DNA from: Hoeflea phototrophica DFL-43
GTDB lineage: Bacteria; Pseudomonadota; Alphaproteobacteria; Rhizobiales; Rhizobiaceae
DNA length: 64,000 bases
Assembly: GCF_000154705.2 (NCBI RefSeq)
Contig: NZ_CM002917.1
Location: 2,126,461-2,190,460 of the forward strand
Direction: 5' to 3'
The position numbers were made by a program, and so were the translations under genes. The notes beneath the pieces were generated by a model that worked only from the letters and a program-made list of their open reading frames with translations, was not told the DNA's origin and searched no databases. Positions 1 through 8,835 of the stretch are shown here, one piece after another. Numbering within the stretch: the first letter of the stretch is position 1; each line of letters opens with the position of its first letter.

Positions 1-458
1 ACGTGGAGCGCGCGCATCGTGCCCTGCGCCATGTGGCGTCAAACTACACCCATATGGGGCCTTCAGGCGCAGGCCAGACGACCAAATTGATCAACCAGGT
101 GCTGTGTGGCCTTGGTTTTCTTGCTGTTGCAGAGGCCACGCAGCTGGCGTTGGATGCCGGGGTGGATGCCGCGAAAATCCCCCAGGCATTGAAGGGTGGG
201 CGTGCGGATTCCGCGCTTTTGCAGGAGTACCTGCCGCGCTTTGTCGAAAAGGATTACCGCCGCACGGGACGGATTGACAATATGGTCAAGGATTTGAACG
301 CCGTGAACGATCTGGCACGGCAAACCGGCACATCGATGCCGATGACCGCGCTCTGCGCCGAAATCCACAGAATGCTGACGGCTGCTGGTCTGGGTGGCGA
401 GGACCAGGCGGCCGTAATGGAATTTTTCAAAGGTGCCAAACAGGAGTTTGAGGTATGA
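1..458 (+). CDS. NAD-binding beta-hydroxyacid dehydrogenase, 3' part (partial)
   Basis: The 5' end lies outside the window; codons run in frame from base 3. The visible ~150 residues are the C-terminal all-helical domain of the 3-hydroxyisobutyrate/tartronate semialdehyde/threonate dehydrogenase family. GPSGAGQTTKLINQ carries the conserved G-x-x-x-K-x-x-N catalytic Lys/Asn segment and MVKDLNAVNDLARQTG is the usual late helix. The Rossmann NAD(P) domain is missing only because of the window edge. Its stop overlaps the next start (ATGA), so the two are translationally coupled. Substrate cannot be read from this part; the neighbouring sugar importers suggest a sugar-acid or its C3/C4 breakdown product. 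Confidence 0.85.
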   Translation, partial: VERAHRALRHVASNYTHMGPSGAGQTTKLINQVLCGLGFLAVAEATQLALDAGVDAAKIPQALKGGRADSALLQEYLPRFVEKDYRRTGRIDNMVKDLNAVNDLARQTGTSMPMTALCAEIHRMLTAAGLGGEDQAAVMEFFKGAKQEFEV

Positions 459-787
459 TTTCACGTTTTGCGATGTTCGAAGGAACGGTCAAGGACGGCA
501 GCACAGAGGCGTTTCGAAACGCTGTGAAAGAACGATTGGTGCCGTTGTGGCGGCAATTCCCGGGCAACATCGATGTCCGTGTCATGTTCTCGGATGACCG
601 TGATGAAGGTGCACCGGAGTTTCCTTTGATCCTGGCGATCACATATCCTGATATGGCGACCATGGAAGCTGCACTCGAAGCGCCCGCCCGTTACAAGTCA
701 AAAGAGGTGACTGGCGAGATTGTGGCAGAGTTCTTCGAAGGGCGTATCCATCATCACGTCACTCAGTTGAACGACTATAAGGCTTGA
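455..787 (+). CDS. Small dimeric alpha/beta-barrel-like protein (EthD/ABM-like), unknown function
   Basis: A 110-residue cytosolic protein without signal peptide or membrane segment. The alternating strand-helix pattern (RFAMFEGTVKDG, then PEFPLILAITYPDMATMEAALEAP) and short length fit the dimeric ferredoxin-like barrel superfamily that includes EthD and antibiotic-biosynthesis monooxygenase-like proteins. No catalytic residues can be assigned. It overlaps the dehydrogenase by 4 bp and is followed after 1 bp by a LacI regulator gene, so the three are probably one operon. A role in breakdown of the transported carbohydrate is an inference from position only. Confidence 0.6.
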   Translation: MISRFAMFEGTVKDGSTEAFRNAVKERLVPLWRQFPGNIDVRVMFSDDRDEGAPEFPLILAITYPDMATMEAALEAPARYKSKEVTGEIVAEFFEGRIHHHVTQLNDYKA

Positions 788-788
788 T

Positions 789-1790
789 ATGAGCCGCCGT
801 GTGACCATGCGTGATCTGGCCCGAGCCGTGGACATGTCACCCATGACCGTCAGCCGCGCGCTGCGCGGTGACGAGACGGTGAATGCAAAAACCCGCGGCC
901 TGATCAAACAGGTCGCGGATGATTTGGGCTATGTCTATGACAGCACAGCCCAAGCCTTTCGGACGCAGAAAAGCGGCTTTGTTGCCGTCCTGCTGCCATC
1001 AATCAACAACGCAAATTTCGCAGAGACCTTTCGCGGTTTGTCAGATGTGTTGACTGGCGACGGGTTGCAGCTGCTTCTGGGCAGCACCAACTACCGCGTC
1101 GAAAAGGAAGAGGAGCTGGTCGGGCAGCTTCTGACCCGCAATCCCGAAGCTATCATTCTGATGGGTGGGCACCACACTGCCGTAACCCGCAGAATTTTGG
1201 AGAATGCCAAGATTCCGGTGATCGAGATCTGGGATCTTCCGCCTCACCCCCTCGGACATGTTGTTGGCTTCTCCAACGCCGACGCGGCCAAACTGATTGT
1301 TGAGCACCTGGCCAAACAGGGGCGGCGCAAACTGGCTTTCGTTGGAGCATCTCCCGGAGCGGATCTGCGCGGCGGGTCCCGGCGTGAGGGTGTAATTGCA
1401 TCCGCGGCGGCATTGGGTTTGCCGTCGGTTGAGGTAATTGATGCCGGAGAAGCGCCGGTTTCCATGCGTCATGGTGCGGCAGTGGTTGCGGATTGGGGGC
1501 CGGCGATTGCTGAGTTCGACGCGCTGGTTTGCGTGTCGGATCCGGTTGCGTTCGGCGCGTTGAACGAATGCAGACGTCTGGGGATCAACGTGCCTGATGA
1601 TTTGGCAATCACCGGGTTTGGTCACTTTGATGTCGCAGCGGTCTCGAGCCCGCGCATCACCACCGTCAGCGTCCATGCAACGGAGATCGGACGCAGCACA
1701 GCGGCTGTTCTGCGGGATGTTTTTGCCGGAAAAACCGAGCCGCAATGGATCGATGTTGGCGCGGAGCTGGTTTTAGGAGAGACCAGCTAG
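789..1790 (+). CDS. LacI-family transcriptional regulator (GntR/IdnR-like)
   Basis: This 333-residue protein has an N-terminal LacI helix-turn-helix (TMRDLARAVDMSPMTVSRALRG, about residues 5-27) and hinge. A type-1 periplasmic-binding-protein fold follows, with the usual GFVAVLLPSINNANFAE opening and a LGINVPDDLAITGFG late segment. It presumably binds a sugar or sugar acid and represses nearby transport genes. It starts 1 bp after the upstream small gene and converges with the next LacI gene, overlapping by 18 bp at the 3' ends. It is clearly related to the regulator at 10038-11078, and both may read the GTTACCGGTAAC-type sites here. Confidence 0.92.
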   Translation: MSRRVTMRDLARAVDMSPMTVSRALRGDETVNAKTRGLIKQVADDLGYVYDSTAQAFRTQKSGFVAVLLPSINNANFAETFRGLSDVLTGDGLQLLLGSTNYRVEKEEELVGQLLTRNPEAIILMGGHHTAVTRRILENAKIPVIEIWDLPPHPLGHVVGFSNADAAKLIVEHLAKQGRRKLAFVGASPGADLRGGSRREGVIASAAALGLPSVEVIDAGEAPVSMRHGAAVVADWGPAIAEFDALVCVSDPVAFGALNECRRLGINVPDDLAITGFGHFDVAAVSSPRITTVSVHATEIGRSTAAVLRDVFAGKTEPQWIDVGAELVLGETS

Positions 1791-2813
1791 ATTGCGAACG
1801 GTGCTGCCGGGTATCAGTTTGAAGCCGATGTCGCGCACATCACCAACGGGCTCACCAGACAGCCGCGCGATCATCATCTCAGCCGCGGCCTGGCCGAGTT
1901 TCAAATGGGGGACATGCATTGACGTCATGCGCTTGGCCAATACCGAGGCGATTGGAAGGTCACCCCAGCCGGCAATGCCGATATCACCTGGAACACACAG
2001 GCCCTTGCCGGTGCAAAATTGCAGGCCGCCGAAAGCCATCGCGTCATTCTGATAGAATATGGCGTCGATATCGGTGCCGGAAGCAAGCAATTGTTCGGTG
2101 CCATAAAACCCCGGATAGTAGCTCGCTGAATCGTGCAGGCAGAGCTGCTTCGTGACCTGCCCGCCGCCACTCTCTATGGCTTTGCAAAATCCCGCCAATC
2201 GGGTTGTCGCCGCGTTGGCGATGTCATGAGAGGTCCCGACATAGCCCAGATTCCGGTAGCCGCATTGCACCAGATACCGGCCCATATCAAAGCCGGCATC
2301 AAAGTGATTGATCCCGACACTCATGTCTATCGGGCTGGAATTCAGGTCCCATATCTCGACAATCGGAATGCCTGCATTGCGAAGCAACTCGGTTGCGCGG
2401 GGGGAATGCAACCGGCCCGTCAGAATCAAACCTGCAGGCTGCCAGGACAGCACTGTAGAGATCCAGGTTTCTTCTTCCTCGGCGGTGTGCTGGGTCAGCC
2501 CAAGCACAGTCTGATGGCCAAATGTCCCGAGCTTGCGGTCGATGCCTTCGAGCACTTGGGAGAAAACCTCGTTTCCAAGCTCCGGGATCGAGACGCCCAC
2601 AAAGGTGGATGTCTTGTCGCCTGCAAAAACCGCGGCCAACCGATTTGGCAGATAGCCAAGCTGGTCGACTTTTTCCATCACCAGTTTTCGGGTCTTTTCC
2701 GAGTAACCGCCTTCACCACGCAAAACGCGGCTGGCCGTCATCTTGGACACACCCGCGGCGCTGGCCACTTGGGTGAGGCTTATCTTTTTGTTTTTATTGG
2801 GAACATCATGCAT
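1773..2813 (-). CDS. LacI-family transcriptional regulator
   Basis: This 346-residue protein opens with a LacI DNA-binding domain (SLTQVASAAGVSKMTASRVLRG, about residues 12-33) followed by a sugar-binding core (FVGVSIPELGNEVFSQVLEG, and CVPGDIGIAGWGDLP near the end). It is transcribed divergently from the sugar importer that starts at 2937. The 123-bp gap holds two GTTACC-GGTAAC-type operators, so it probably represses both itself and the importer. It is more distant in sequence from the two plus-strand LacI proteins in this island than they are from each other. Confidence 0.93.
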   Translation of the reverse strand: MHDVPNKNKKISLTQVASAAGVSKMTASRVLRGEGGYSEKTRKLVMEKVDQLGYLPNRLAAVFAGDKTSTFVGVSIPELGNEVFSQVLEGIDRKLGTFGHQTVLGLTQHTAEEEETWISTVLSWQPAGLILTGRLHSPRATELLRNAGIPIVEIWDLNSSPIDMSVGINHFDAGFDMGRYLVQCGYRNLGYVGTSHDIANAATTRLAGFCKAIESGGGQVTKQLCLHDSASYYPGFYGTEQLLASGTDIDAIFYQNDAMAFGGLQFCTGKGLCVPGDIGIAGWGDLPIASVLAKRMTSMHVPHLKLGQAAAEMMIARLSGEPVGDVRDIGFKLIPGSTVRNLAGLS

Positions 2814-2827
2814 TTGACAAGTTTCAC

Positions 2828-2839
2828 GTTACCGGTAAC
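2828..2839. promoter_or_regulatory. LacI-type operator, perfect palindrome
   Basis: GTTACCGGTAAC is a perfect 12-bp palindrome with a central CG step, as LacI-family operators have. It lies just upstream of a TTGACA -35 candidate (2847-2852) for the 2937 importer and 15 bp from the divergent LacI start. The same core recurs at 2884-2895 and 11121-11156. Confidence 0.7.
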
Positions 2840-2846
2840 TTATTTC

Positions 2847-2876
2847 TTGACAGATCGTCAATATTAACAAAACATA
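2847..2876 (+). promoter_or_regulatory. Candidate sigma-70 promoter of the first sugar importer
   Basis: A consensus TTGACA (2847-2852) is followed at 18 bp by a weak -10 candidate AACATA (2871-2876). It is bracketed by the two operator palindromes, the layout expected for repression by looping or occlusion. The -10 match is poor, so only the -35 is convincing. Confidence 0.45.
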
Positions 2877-2883
2877 GCGCAAC

Positions 2884-2895
2884 GTTACGGGTAAC
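2884..2895. promoter_or_regulatory. LacI-type operator, second copy
   Basis: GTTACGGGTAAC differs from the palindrome at 2828-2839 by one base. The centres are 56 bp apart. It sits downstream of the predicted promoter and about 40 bp before the importer start, a normal place for a repressor roadblock. Confidence 0.65.
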
Positions 2896-2936
2896 TCAAC
2901 TGGAGGGTTGAGCCGAAACGCGGGAGAGGACCAGCG

Positions 2937-4463
2937 ATGCAGAACCTGCAGTCGGGGCTGTTTTTTGACAGCATCGATAAACATTTTGGCGGCACTTACG
3001 CGCTGAGAAATGTGTCGCTGTCTGTTGGCGTGGGCGAGATCGTTGCCTTGCTGGGCGAAAACGGCGCTGGCAAATCCACCCTGATTAAAGTGTTGGGCGG
3101 CATTCACCAGCAAGACGCCGGGCGCGTTCTGATCGACGGTGTGCCTTACCAACATCGCCCTGCCGGTTTTGGCGAACGCCAAAAGGTTGCCTTCATTCAC
3201 CAGGACCTGGGACTGATTGAGTGGATGACCGTGGCCGAGAACATCGCGCTGGCGCTCGGCTTCGCACGGCAGAACGGCCTGATCCGTTGGAGCGCGGTGG
3301 AAGCCTTCGCTGCGGATGCACTGAAAAAAGTTGACTGCGATTTTGACCCCACCACCAGGGTTGAAGATCTGTCGCGCACCGAGAAATCGCTTGTGGCGAT
3401 TGCCCGTGCTCTGGCTGTGGACAGCGAGTTTCTGGTTTTGGACGAACCAACAGCGTCGCTGCCCGCCGATGAGGTGGAGCGCTTGTTCAAGGCTCTTCGC
3501 CCGTTGCGGGACCGCGGTGTTGGGATGATCTACGTCAGTCACCGCCTGGATGAAATCTTTCAGATTGCCGATCGCGTGGCCGTGCTGCGCGACGGGGTGA
3601 TGGTTGGCATGCGGGACATCGCGCACACCACGCCCGAAGAATTGGTGCAAAAAATCGTGGGCCGCAAAACCCGTGACACGATCAAGACCAGCACTGCGCC
3701 AGGTGCCCCCATTCTGAGATTGGAAGAGTTCGAGGCGGGAGGTGTTGGTCCGCTGAATTTCGAACTGGTTGAAAACGAGATCGTCGGCCTGGTCGGTTTG
3801 CGCGGCGCAGGACACGAGGTCATCAGCCGGGCATTGTTCGGGTCCGAACCCTATGCTGGCAAGGTTGTCCTGAAAGGCGAGGAGCCGGATCTTTCGACAC
3901 CGCAGAAAGCGTTGAAAGCAGGGGTAGGGCTGGTTGCCAAGGACAGGACAGAGGAATCTGTCGCGATGAACCTGACCATCCGGGAGAACACGTTCCTCAA
4001 TCCACAAGCCATCGGGCGCAAGATCCTCGATATCCTGTCGCCGCGGGTCGAGGCTGAACAGGCCAGCATCATCGGCGCCGAACTCGGCCTGTCGCCCAAT
4101 GATCCGACACTGGCGATCGAGGCGCTTTCGGGCGGCAATCAGCAGAAAGTTGTGATCGGCCGCTGGCTTGCGACAAACCGCAAACTGCTGATCTGCGAAG
4201 ACCCGACTGCCGGGGTTGATGTGGGCGCAAAGGCCGAGATCTACGCGCTGCTGAACCGCGCACTGGCTGAAGGCGTCGGGATCATCGTGGTGTCTACAGA
4301 CTTTGAGGAAATCGCAACAATCTGCCACCGGGCGATCGTGTTCAGCCAAGGGGCCATCGTTGATGAACTCAGCGGCACCCGCCTGACCACGGAAAGCCTG
4401 ATCCAATCGGCATCGGCCGGCAACATCACGCAGCAAAAGGATGCAATCCATGCAATCGCTTGA
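2937..4463 (+). CDS. Sugar ABC importer ATPase, double-domain RbsA/MglA type
   Basis: A 508-residue cytoplasmic ATPase with two tandem ABC domains, the standard layout of ribose/galactose-type (CUT2) importers. Domain 1 has a good Walker A (GENGAGKST, residues 40-48) and Walker B (FLVLDEPTASLP), but its signature reads LSRTEKS instead of LSGGQ. Domain 2 has the degenerate P-loop typical of RbsA (LVGLRGAGHE) and an intact signature, ALSGGNQQKVVIGRWL. A GGGAGAGGA ribosome-binding site precedes the ATG. It overlaps the permease gene by 23 bp. It energises the permease at 4441-5487 for the sugar bound by the 5501 protein. Confidence 0.92.
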   Translation: MQNLQSGLFFDSIDKHFGGTYALRNVSLSVGVGEIVALLGENGAGKSTLIKVLGGIHQQDAGRVLIDGVPYQHRPAGFGERQKVAFIHQDLGLIEWMTVAENIALALGFARQNGLIRWSAVEAFAADALKKVDCDFDPTTRVEDLSRTEKSLVAIARALAVDSEFLVLDEPTASLPADEVERLFKALRPLRDRGVGMIYVSHRLDEIFQIADRVAVLRDGVMVGMRDIAHTTPEELVQKIVGRKTRDTIKTSTAPGAPILRLEEFEAGGVGPLNFELVENEIVGLVGLRGAGHEVISRALFGSEPYAGKVVLKGEEPDLSTPQKALKAGVGLVAKDRTEESVAMNLTIRENTFLNPQAIGRKILDILSPRVEAEQASIIGAELGLSPNDPTLAIEALSGGNQQKVVIGRWLATNRKLLICEDPTAGVDVGAKAEIYALLNRALAEGVGIIVVSTDFEEIATICHRAIVFSQGAIVDELSGTRLTTESLIQSASAGNITQQKDAIHAIA

Positions 4464-5487
4464 ATCGGGTGCTTTGGAGCCAACCAAAGCCGATCTCAAA
4501 GGTCTTCCCTTTGGACGACGCGTGGTTCGGTTTCTGCCCGTTTATGGACTGGTGATCCTGACGGCATTCTTGATCGTGCTGTTCTCGATCCTGCTGCCAA
4601 ACACCTTTCCGACAATGCTGAATTTGCGGGCGATTGTGTCTGACAAGGCAATCATCGCACTTTTGTCTCTGGGCGCGATGATTCCGATGGCCGCTGGGCG
4701 GATTGATCTCACTGTGGGGTACGGGATCGTGCTGTGGCACATCCTCGCGATCAGCCTTCAGACAATCTACGGCTTGCCCTGGCCTTTGACGGTGGCGATT
4801 GTGTTGATGCTCGGCGCCCTGTCCGGTTTCCTCAACGGACTTCTGGTCGAGGTCGCCAAGATCGACAGCTTCATTGCGACGCTGGGCACCGGGACCGTGC
4901 TGTATGCGCTGGCCTTGTGGCATACCGGCGGTCGGCAGATGGTGGGCGTGCTGCCCGAAGGCTTCCTGTCGATCAACGGCACCTTTGTCGGCGGCCTTCC
5001 GATCACCGGTTTGTATGTTCTGGCGATCACCATCACAATGTGGGTGATCCTCGAATACACGCCCATAGGCAGGTATCTCTATGCGATCGGCGCAAACCAG
5101 CGCGCAGCGCAACTCAACGGCATTCCAACACGGAAATATGTCATCGGCGCCTTCCTGTGCTCGGGCACGATCACGGCGCTTGCCGGTGTCATTCTTGCCT
5201 CGAAACTTCGGATCGGACAGGCTTCGGTGGGGCTGGAGTTCCTGTTGCCGGCGCTTGTCGGGGCCTTTCTGGGATCAACAACAATCAAGCCGGGCCGGGT
5301 CAATGTCTGGGGCACAATTGTCGGTGTCGCCATTCTGGCCGTGGGGATTTCCGGCATTCAACAGTTCGGTGGCTCCTTCTGGGTCGAGCCATTGTTCAAT
5401 GGTGTCACGCTGCTGATTGCCATTGGCATTGCAGGCTATGCACAGCGCAGAAAAGGTGCGGAAAAACGTTCAAAAGCAAATGTATAA
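4441..5487 (+). CDS. Sugar ABC importer permease (BPD_transp_2, RbsC-like)
   Basis: A 348-residue polytopic inner-membrane protein. The first hydrophobic segment is around residues 35-55 and about eight to ten follow. It carries the CUT2 permease hallmark GANQRAAQLNGI...K...C in the cytoplasmic loop that docks to the ATPase. It would act as a homodimer with the 2937 ATPase. A second in-frame ATG at 4450 is an alternative start; both lie inside the 3' end of the ATPase gene, indicating coupling. Confidence 0.92.
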   Translation: MQSMQSLESGALEPTKADLKGLPFGRRVVRFLPVYGLVILTAFLIVLFSILLPNTFPTMLNLRAIVSDKAIIALLSLGAMIPMAAGRIDLTVGYGIVLWHILAISLQTIYGLPWPLTVAIVLMLGALSGFLNGLLVEVAKIDSFIATLGTGTVLYALALWHTGGRQMVGVLPEGFLSINGTFVGGLPITGLYVLAITITMWVILEYTPIGRYLYAIGANQRAAQLNGIPTRKYVIGAFLCSGTITALAGVILASKLRIGQASVGLEFLLPALVGAFLGSTTIKPGRVNVWGTIVGVAILAVGISGIQQFGGSFWVEPLFNGVTLLIAIGIAGYAQRRKGAEKRSKANV

Positions 5488-5500
5488 AGGGAGAAATGCA

Positions 5501-6550
5501 ATGAAGAAGCGAACATTTCTAAGTACGATCCTGGTGGGTAGTGTTGTTGCAGGCTTGGGCGTGCCGGCACTGGCCGAAGTCCCGTTTGACGGACCATCTG
5601 CCGGCCCGACGGCGGCGGAGGGCAAGTCGATTGTCGTGCTTGCCGGCGATCTCAAAAATGGCGGGATTTTGGGCGTGACAAACGGCGTCGAAGAAGCTGC
5701 CAAGGTCATTGGTTGGGACGTGCGTGTCCTTGATGGTGGCGGATCAATCCAGGGACGGACGGCTGCGATCGGTCAGGCGATGGCATTGAAGCCCGATGGC
5801 ATCATCATCAACGGCTTTGACGCGGTTGAACAGCAAGCGGCTCTTGAAGGTGTTGTGGCCGCGGACATTCCTATGGTCGCCTGGCACTCCGGCCCGAAAA
5901 TCGGCTGTGATGCTCCCGGCGGCATCTTTGCCAACGTGTCCACGGATGCGATGACCGTGTCCGAAGTCGCAGCCAAATGGGCCATGGAGGACGGTGGAGA
6001 CAATGTGGGTGTGGTGATCTTCACCGACAGCACCTATCAGATCGCCATCGACAAGGCGGACCGGATCAAGGAAACCATCGAGGCAATGGGCGGCACGGTG
6101 CTGGAGTATGTCGACACTCCAATTGCGGACACATCCAGCAGAATGGGGCCCCTGACAACCAGCCTGCTGCAAAAGTATGGCGCGAGCTGGACCCATGCTC
6201 TGGCGATAAACGACCTTTATTTCGACTTCATGGGGCCCGCGCTCGCATCGGCCGGAATTCCTGGTGATGGCGCTCCGCTGGCCGGCTCTGCCGGCGACGG
6301 TTCCGAGGCGGCGTTCCAGCGCATTCGTGGCGCACAGTATCAGGCCATCACCGTGGCAGAGCCGCTGAACCTGCAGGGCTGGCAGCTGGTTGATGAACTG
6401 AACCGTGCTGTGCAGGGCGAGCCCTGCTCGGGATACATCACATCGCCTGCACTGGTGACGCAGGAAGGCCTGGCCAAAATGGGCGACAGCAATCAGTTCG
6501 ACCCGGATTCGCCTTACCGCGCCGCCTACACGGCGATTTGGGGCAAATAG
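5501..6550 (+). CDS. Periplasmic sugar-binding protein (Peripla_BP_4, RbsB-like)
   Basis: A 349-residue secreted protein. I start it at MKKRTFLST because an AAAGGGAG ribosome-binding site sits 7 bp upstream and a signal peptide follows (cleavage near ALA-EVPF). The mature part is a type-1 binding fold: IVVLAGDLKNGGILGVTNGVEEAAKVIGWDV, then KPDGIIINGFD and an ADIPMVAWHSGP strand. It captures the sugar for the preceding ATPase/permease pair. The ligand is not identifiable by eye. A strong hairpin follows the stop at once, as often seen after highly expressed binding-protein genes. Confidence 0.92.
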   Translation: MKKRTFLSTILVGSVVAGLGVPALAEVPFDGPSAGPTAAEGKSIVVLAGDLKNGGILGVTNGVEEAAKVIGWDVRVLDGGGSIQGRTAAIGQAMALKPDGIIINGFDAVEQQAALEGVVAADIPMVAWHSGPKIGCDAPGGIFANVSTDAMTVSEVAAKWAMEDGGDNVGVVIFTDSTYQIAIDKADRIKETIEAMGGTVLEYVDTPIADTSSRMGPLTTSLLQKYGASWTHALAINDLYFDFMGPALASAGIPGDGAPLAGSAGDGSEAAFQRIRGAQYQAITVAEPLNLQGWQLVDELNRAVQGEPCSGYITSPALVTQEGLAKMGDSNQFDPDSPYRAAYTAIWGK

Positions 6551-6870
6551 GCTTCCTCCCAAGGGCCCTCGACCCTTCGTGGTCGGGGGCCACAATTCCA
6601 GACCTTGGTTTCAAGGTGCGTGACGCAAGGAATGCCTTGTTGTCGGTCTGGTTGCCGTTTTGGTGCCTCGCTTTCCCGAGACGCTTCAAGCCAAGGCCGA
6701 GAAACCGCTTCGCACTCCGCGCGCAGGTCTCTGGACGAAATCAAGTTGCCTCACCAGCCGATAGGCGAGGGGAGCGGGACCCGCCGCAGGACGCTGTGCG
6801 TCAGCGACAACTGAACTTGGGACGCGGCGAAACCGCCAGCACCCTTGTCATACTATGAAAGGTGCATTTG
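6551..6870 (+). other. 320-bp gap between two sugar-importer operons
   Basis: Apart from the hairpin at 6564-6591 I see no convincing gene. Short frames on both strands lack ribosome-binding sites and protein-like composition. It probably carries the transcription stop or processing site of the first importer and the leader of the second. Confidence 0.6.
6564..6591 (+). terminator. GC-rich hairpin after the first binding-protein gene
   Basis: GGCCCTCGACC and GGTCGGGGGCC pair over 11 bp with one G-T wobble around a CTTCGT loop, 13 bp after the stop codon. There is no T-run after it, so an mRNA-stabilising or processing stem is as likely as a terminator. Confidence 0.55.
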
Positions 6871-7629
6871 ATGGCTGAGATCCCTTTGGTGCAAATGCGT
6901 AACATCACCAAGAAATTTGGCGGCGTGACAGCGCTTTCGAATGTTGATCTGGATGCCTATGCAGGCGAAGTGCTCGCGATCGTCGGGGACAACGGTGCCG
7001 GGAAATCCACACTGATCAAGATTCTGACGGGGGTCTATCAGCCCTCTGAGGGGCAAATGTCGCTTGCCGGAAAACCGGTGGCATTTTCAAATCATGCCGA
7101 GGCCATCGAGCAAGGCATTGATGCGGTGTATCAGACCCTGGCCTTGGCGGATCACCTGGATCCGGCGGCGAACATGTTTCTGGGCAACGAACTGACGCGC
7201 AAGGTGTTCGGCATCACGATGCTGGACAACAAACGCATGCGCGAAGAGACCGAGCGGGTGCTGCTGGAGCGGCTTGGCGTGCGGCTGAAGTCGCTCGATG
7301 CGACCACTGAAAGTCTTTCGGGCGGGCAGCGCCAGGCGGTCGCCATTGCACGCGCCGTCTATCACGACGGCCTGCGGGTTCTGGTGATGGACGAGCCGAC
7401 AGCGGCGTTGGGGCCGCAGGAAACCGCGCGGACCCTCAAGCTGATTGAAGCTGTGAAAGCGCAAGGGTTGGTGGTCATCCTGATCAGCCACTCGCTTGAT
7501 GATGTGTTTCAAGTGTCTGATCGCATTCATGTTCAGCGCCGCGGCCAGTGCGTCGGTGTGGTCAAAACATCAGACAGCAACGTACAGGAAGTGCTTGGCA
7601 TGATCGTCGGCGCAGAGGAGGCCGCGTAA
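6871..7629 (+). CDS. Sugar ABC importer ATPase, single-domain FrcA type
   Basis: A 252-residue single ABC domain, about half the size of RbsA, as in the fructose importer FrcBCA. Walker A is GDNGAGKST (residues 39-47), the signature is LSGGQRQAVAIARAV and Walker B is LVMDEPTAALGP; the H-loop ISHS is present. I prefer the ATG at 6871 because GAAAGG lies 8 bp upstream; a GTG at 6862 is in frame. Its stop overlaps the permease start (TAATG). It would act as a homodimer, unlike the two-domain ATPase of the first importer. Confidence 0.92.
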   Translation: MAEIPLVQMRNITKKFGGVTALSNVDLDAYAGEVLAIVGDNGAGKSTLIKILTGVYQPSEGQMSLAGKPVAFSNHAEAIEQGIDAVYQTLALADHLDPAANMFLGNELTRKVFGITMLDNKRMREETERVLLERLGVRLKSLDATTESLSGGQRQAVAIARAVYHDGLRVLVMDEPTAALGPQETARTLKLIEAVKAQGLVVILISHSLDDVFQVSDRIHVQRRGQCVGVVKTSDSNVQEVLGMIVGAEEAA

Positions 7630-8750
7630 TGGCGATTGCAGTGTCAGACAGGCCTTCATTCACAGAGAGGCTCGAGCCCTATATCGCGATCATTGGGCCA
7701 ATGGTGATGATCCTCGCCATTCTTGTGTTTATGGGGATCGTGGAGCCCGCGCGCTATTTCCGTGCGACCAACCTTAACCTGATCCTTCTGGATGCAGCCC
7801 TTTACATGCCGATGGCGATGGCAATGACGTTTGTCATCACCCAAAGGGGGATCGATCTGTCGATCGGCTCAATCGCAGCTTTGTCTGCGATCATAATGGC
7901 CTTCCTGATCAAGCAATACGGATTCTCCGTCTACGTGGCCGTACCCATTGCGATCGCTCTGGGCGCTGTCATGGGGCTTGTCAACGGATTGATTATCACC
8001 CGTTTCAATGTGCCCGACCTGATTGGCACCTTGGCTATGGATTTGGTTTATCGCGGGTTCGCTCTGGTTCTGGCCAAAGGGCTGGTCTTGGCCCGTTTTC
8101 CTGATTTCCTGACGGATATGGGGCGGGGCCAGATCCCCGGATTTGTCCCGATCCCGGTCTTGATCGGACTTGCGACGATGATCGGCGGCTACATCCTGCT
8201 CAAGCGCACCTATTTCGGCCGCTACACTGTTGCCATCGGCTCAAACCCCGAGGCGGCAGAACTCACAGGGATCTCAGTCAACCGCCACAAGGTCTATGCC
8301 TATGTCCTGTGCGGTGCCTGTGCGGCCCTGGCGGGCGTGATGCTGACCGGCAAACTCAATGCGATCCAGGCGACCTCGGCGCCGTACTTCAATCTGCATG
8401 TCATCGCCGCTGTGGTTGTTGGCGGCACCTCGTTGTTCGGTGGGCGTGCTTCGATCATCGGATCGTTCGCCGGTGTGCTGTTGTTGTCGATGATGATCAA
8501 CGCATTGGTGACATTGCGGATCGAGTTCTTTTGGCAGTCGGTGGCCTCCGGTGTGGTCATCATAAGCTCGGTGGCCTTGTACACATGGATGCAAAAGAAG
8601 GACCGGGACGGTTCGAACAGTTTTCTCTCAGGGCTCAACACCCCCGAGGGGCAGAAAATGCTGCGCTTCAGCGCGGCTCTTATAGGTGTGCTGATCGCAT
8701 TGTTGGCGGTCGGGGCGCTGTTTGCCGGGAACCCAAATCCAAGCGGGTAA
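7629..8750 (+). CDS. Sugar ABC importer permease (FrcC/RbsC-like)
   Basis: A 373-residue multi-spanning membrane protein. The first hydrophobic segment is at about residues 18-38 and the last at about 345-368. GSNPEAAELTGISVNRHK is the coupling-loop motif of CUT2 permeases. It shares a base with the ATPase stop, so it is translationally coupled. It probably forms the channel for the sugar bound by the 8836 protein. Confidence 0.92.
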   Translation: MAIAVSDRPSFTERLEPYIAIIGPMVMILAILVFMGIVEPARYFRATNLNLILLDAALYMPMAMAMTFVITQRGIDLSIGSIAALSAIIMAFLIKQYGFSVYVAVPIAIALGAVMGLVNGLIITRFNVPDLIGTLAMDLVYRGFALVLAKGLVLARFPDFLTDMGRGQIPGFVPIPVLIGLATMIGGYILLKRTYFGRYTVAIGSNPEAAELTGISVNRHKVYAYVLCGACAALAGVMLTGKLNAIQATSAPYFNLHVIAAVVVGGTSLFGGRASIIGSFAGVLLLSMMINALVTLRIEFFWQSVASGVVIISSVALYTWMQKKDRDGSNSFLSGLNTPEGQKMLRFSAALIGVLIALLAVGALFAGNPNPSG

Positions 8751-8761
8751 CCGGTGTCTAA

Positions 8762-8812
8762 CGCGGGGTGGTCGGGTCGGGGTGCATCCCGACTCCGACC
8801 GATGGTCCCGCG
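8762..8812 (+). other. Nested stem-loop between permease and binding-protein genes
   Basis: An inner stem (GTCGG-GTCGGG at 8771-8781 with CCCGAC-T-CCGAC at 8788-8799) is flanked by CGCGGG (8762-8767) pairing with CCCGCG (8807-8812). It lies just upstream of the AAAGGGAGGA ribosome-binding site of the next gene and may cause differential expression by processing. No T-run. Confidence 0.5.
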
Positions 8813-8835
8813 CTCATCTAAAGGGAGGAACCAAG

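Noticed and set aside
2133..2867. 244-codon plus-strand frame across the LacI gene and its promoter
   Set aside because: It overlaps the lacI coding strand and the operators; composition is not protein-like.
2829..4499. 556-codon open frame on the minus strand opposite the RbsA-type ATPase
   Set aside because: It is antisense to a gene with clear ABC motifs, has Arg/His/Gln-rich composition, no ribosome-binding site and no recognisable domain. GC-rich third positions produce such frames.
8745..8756. GGTAACCGGTGT as a further LacI operator
   Set aside because: It shares only part of the core, is not symmetric in the same way, and contains the permease stop codon.
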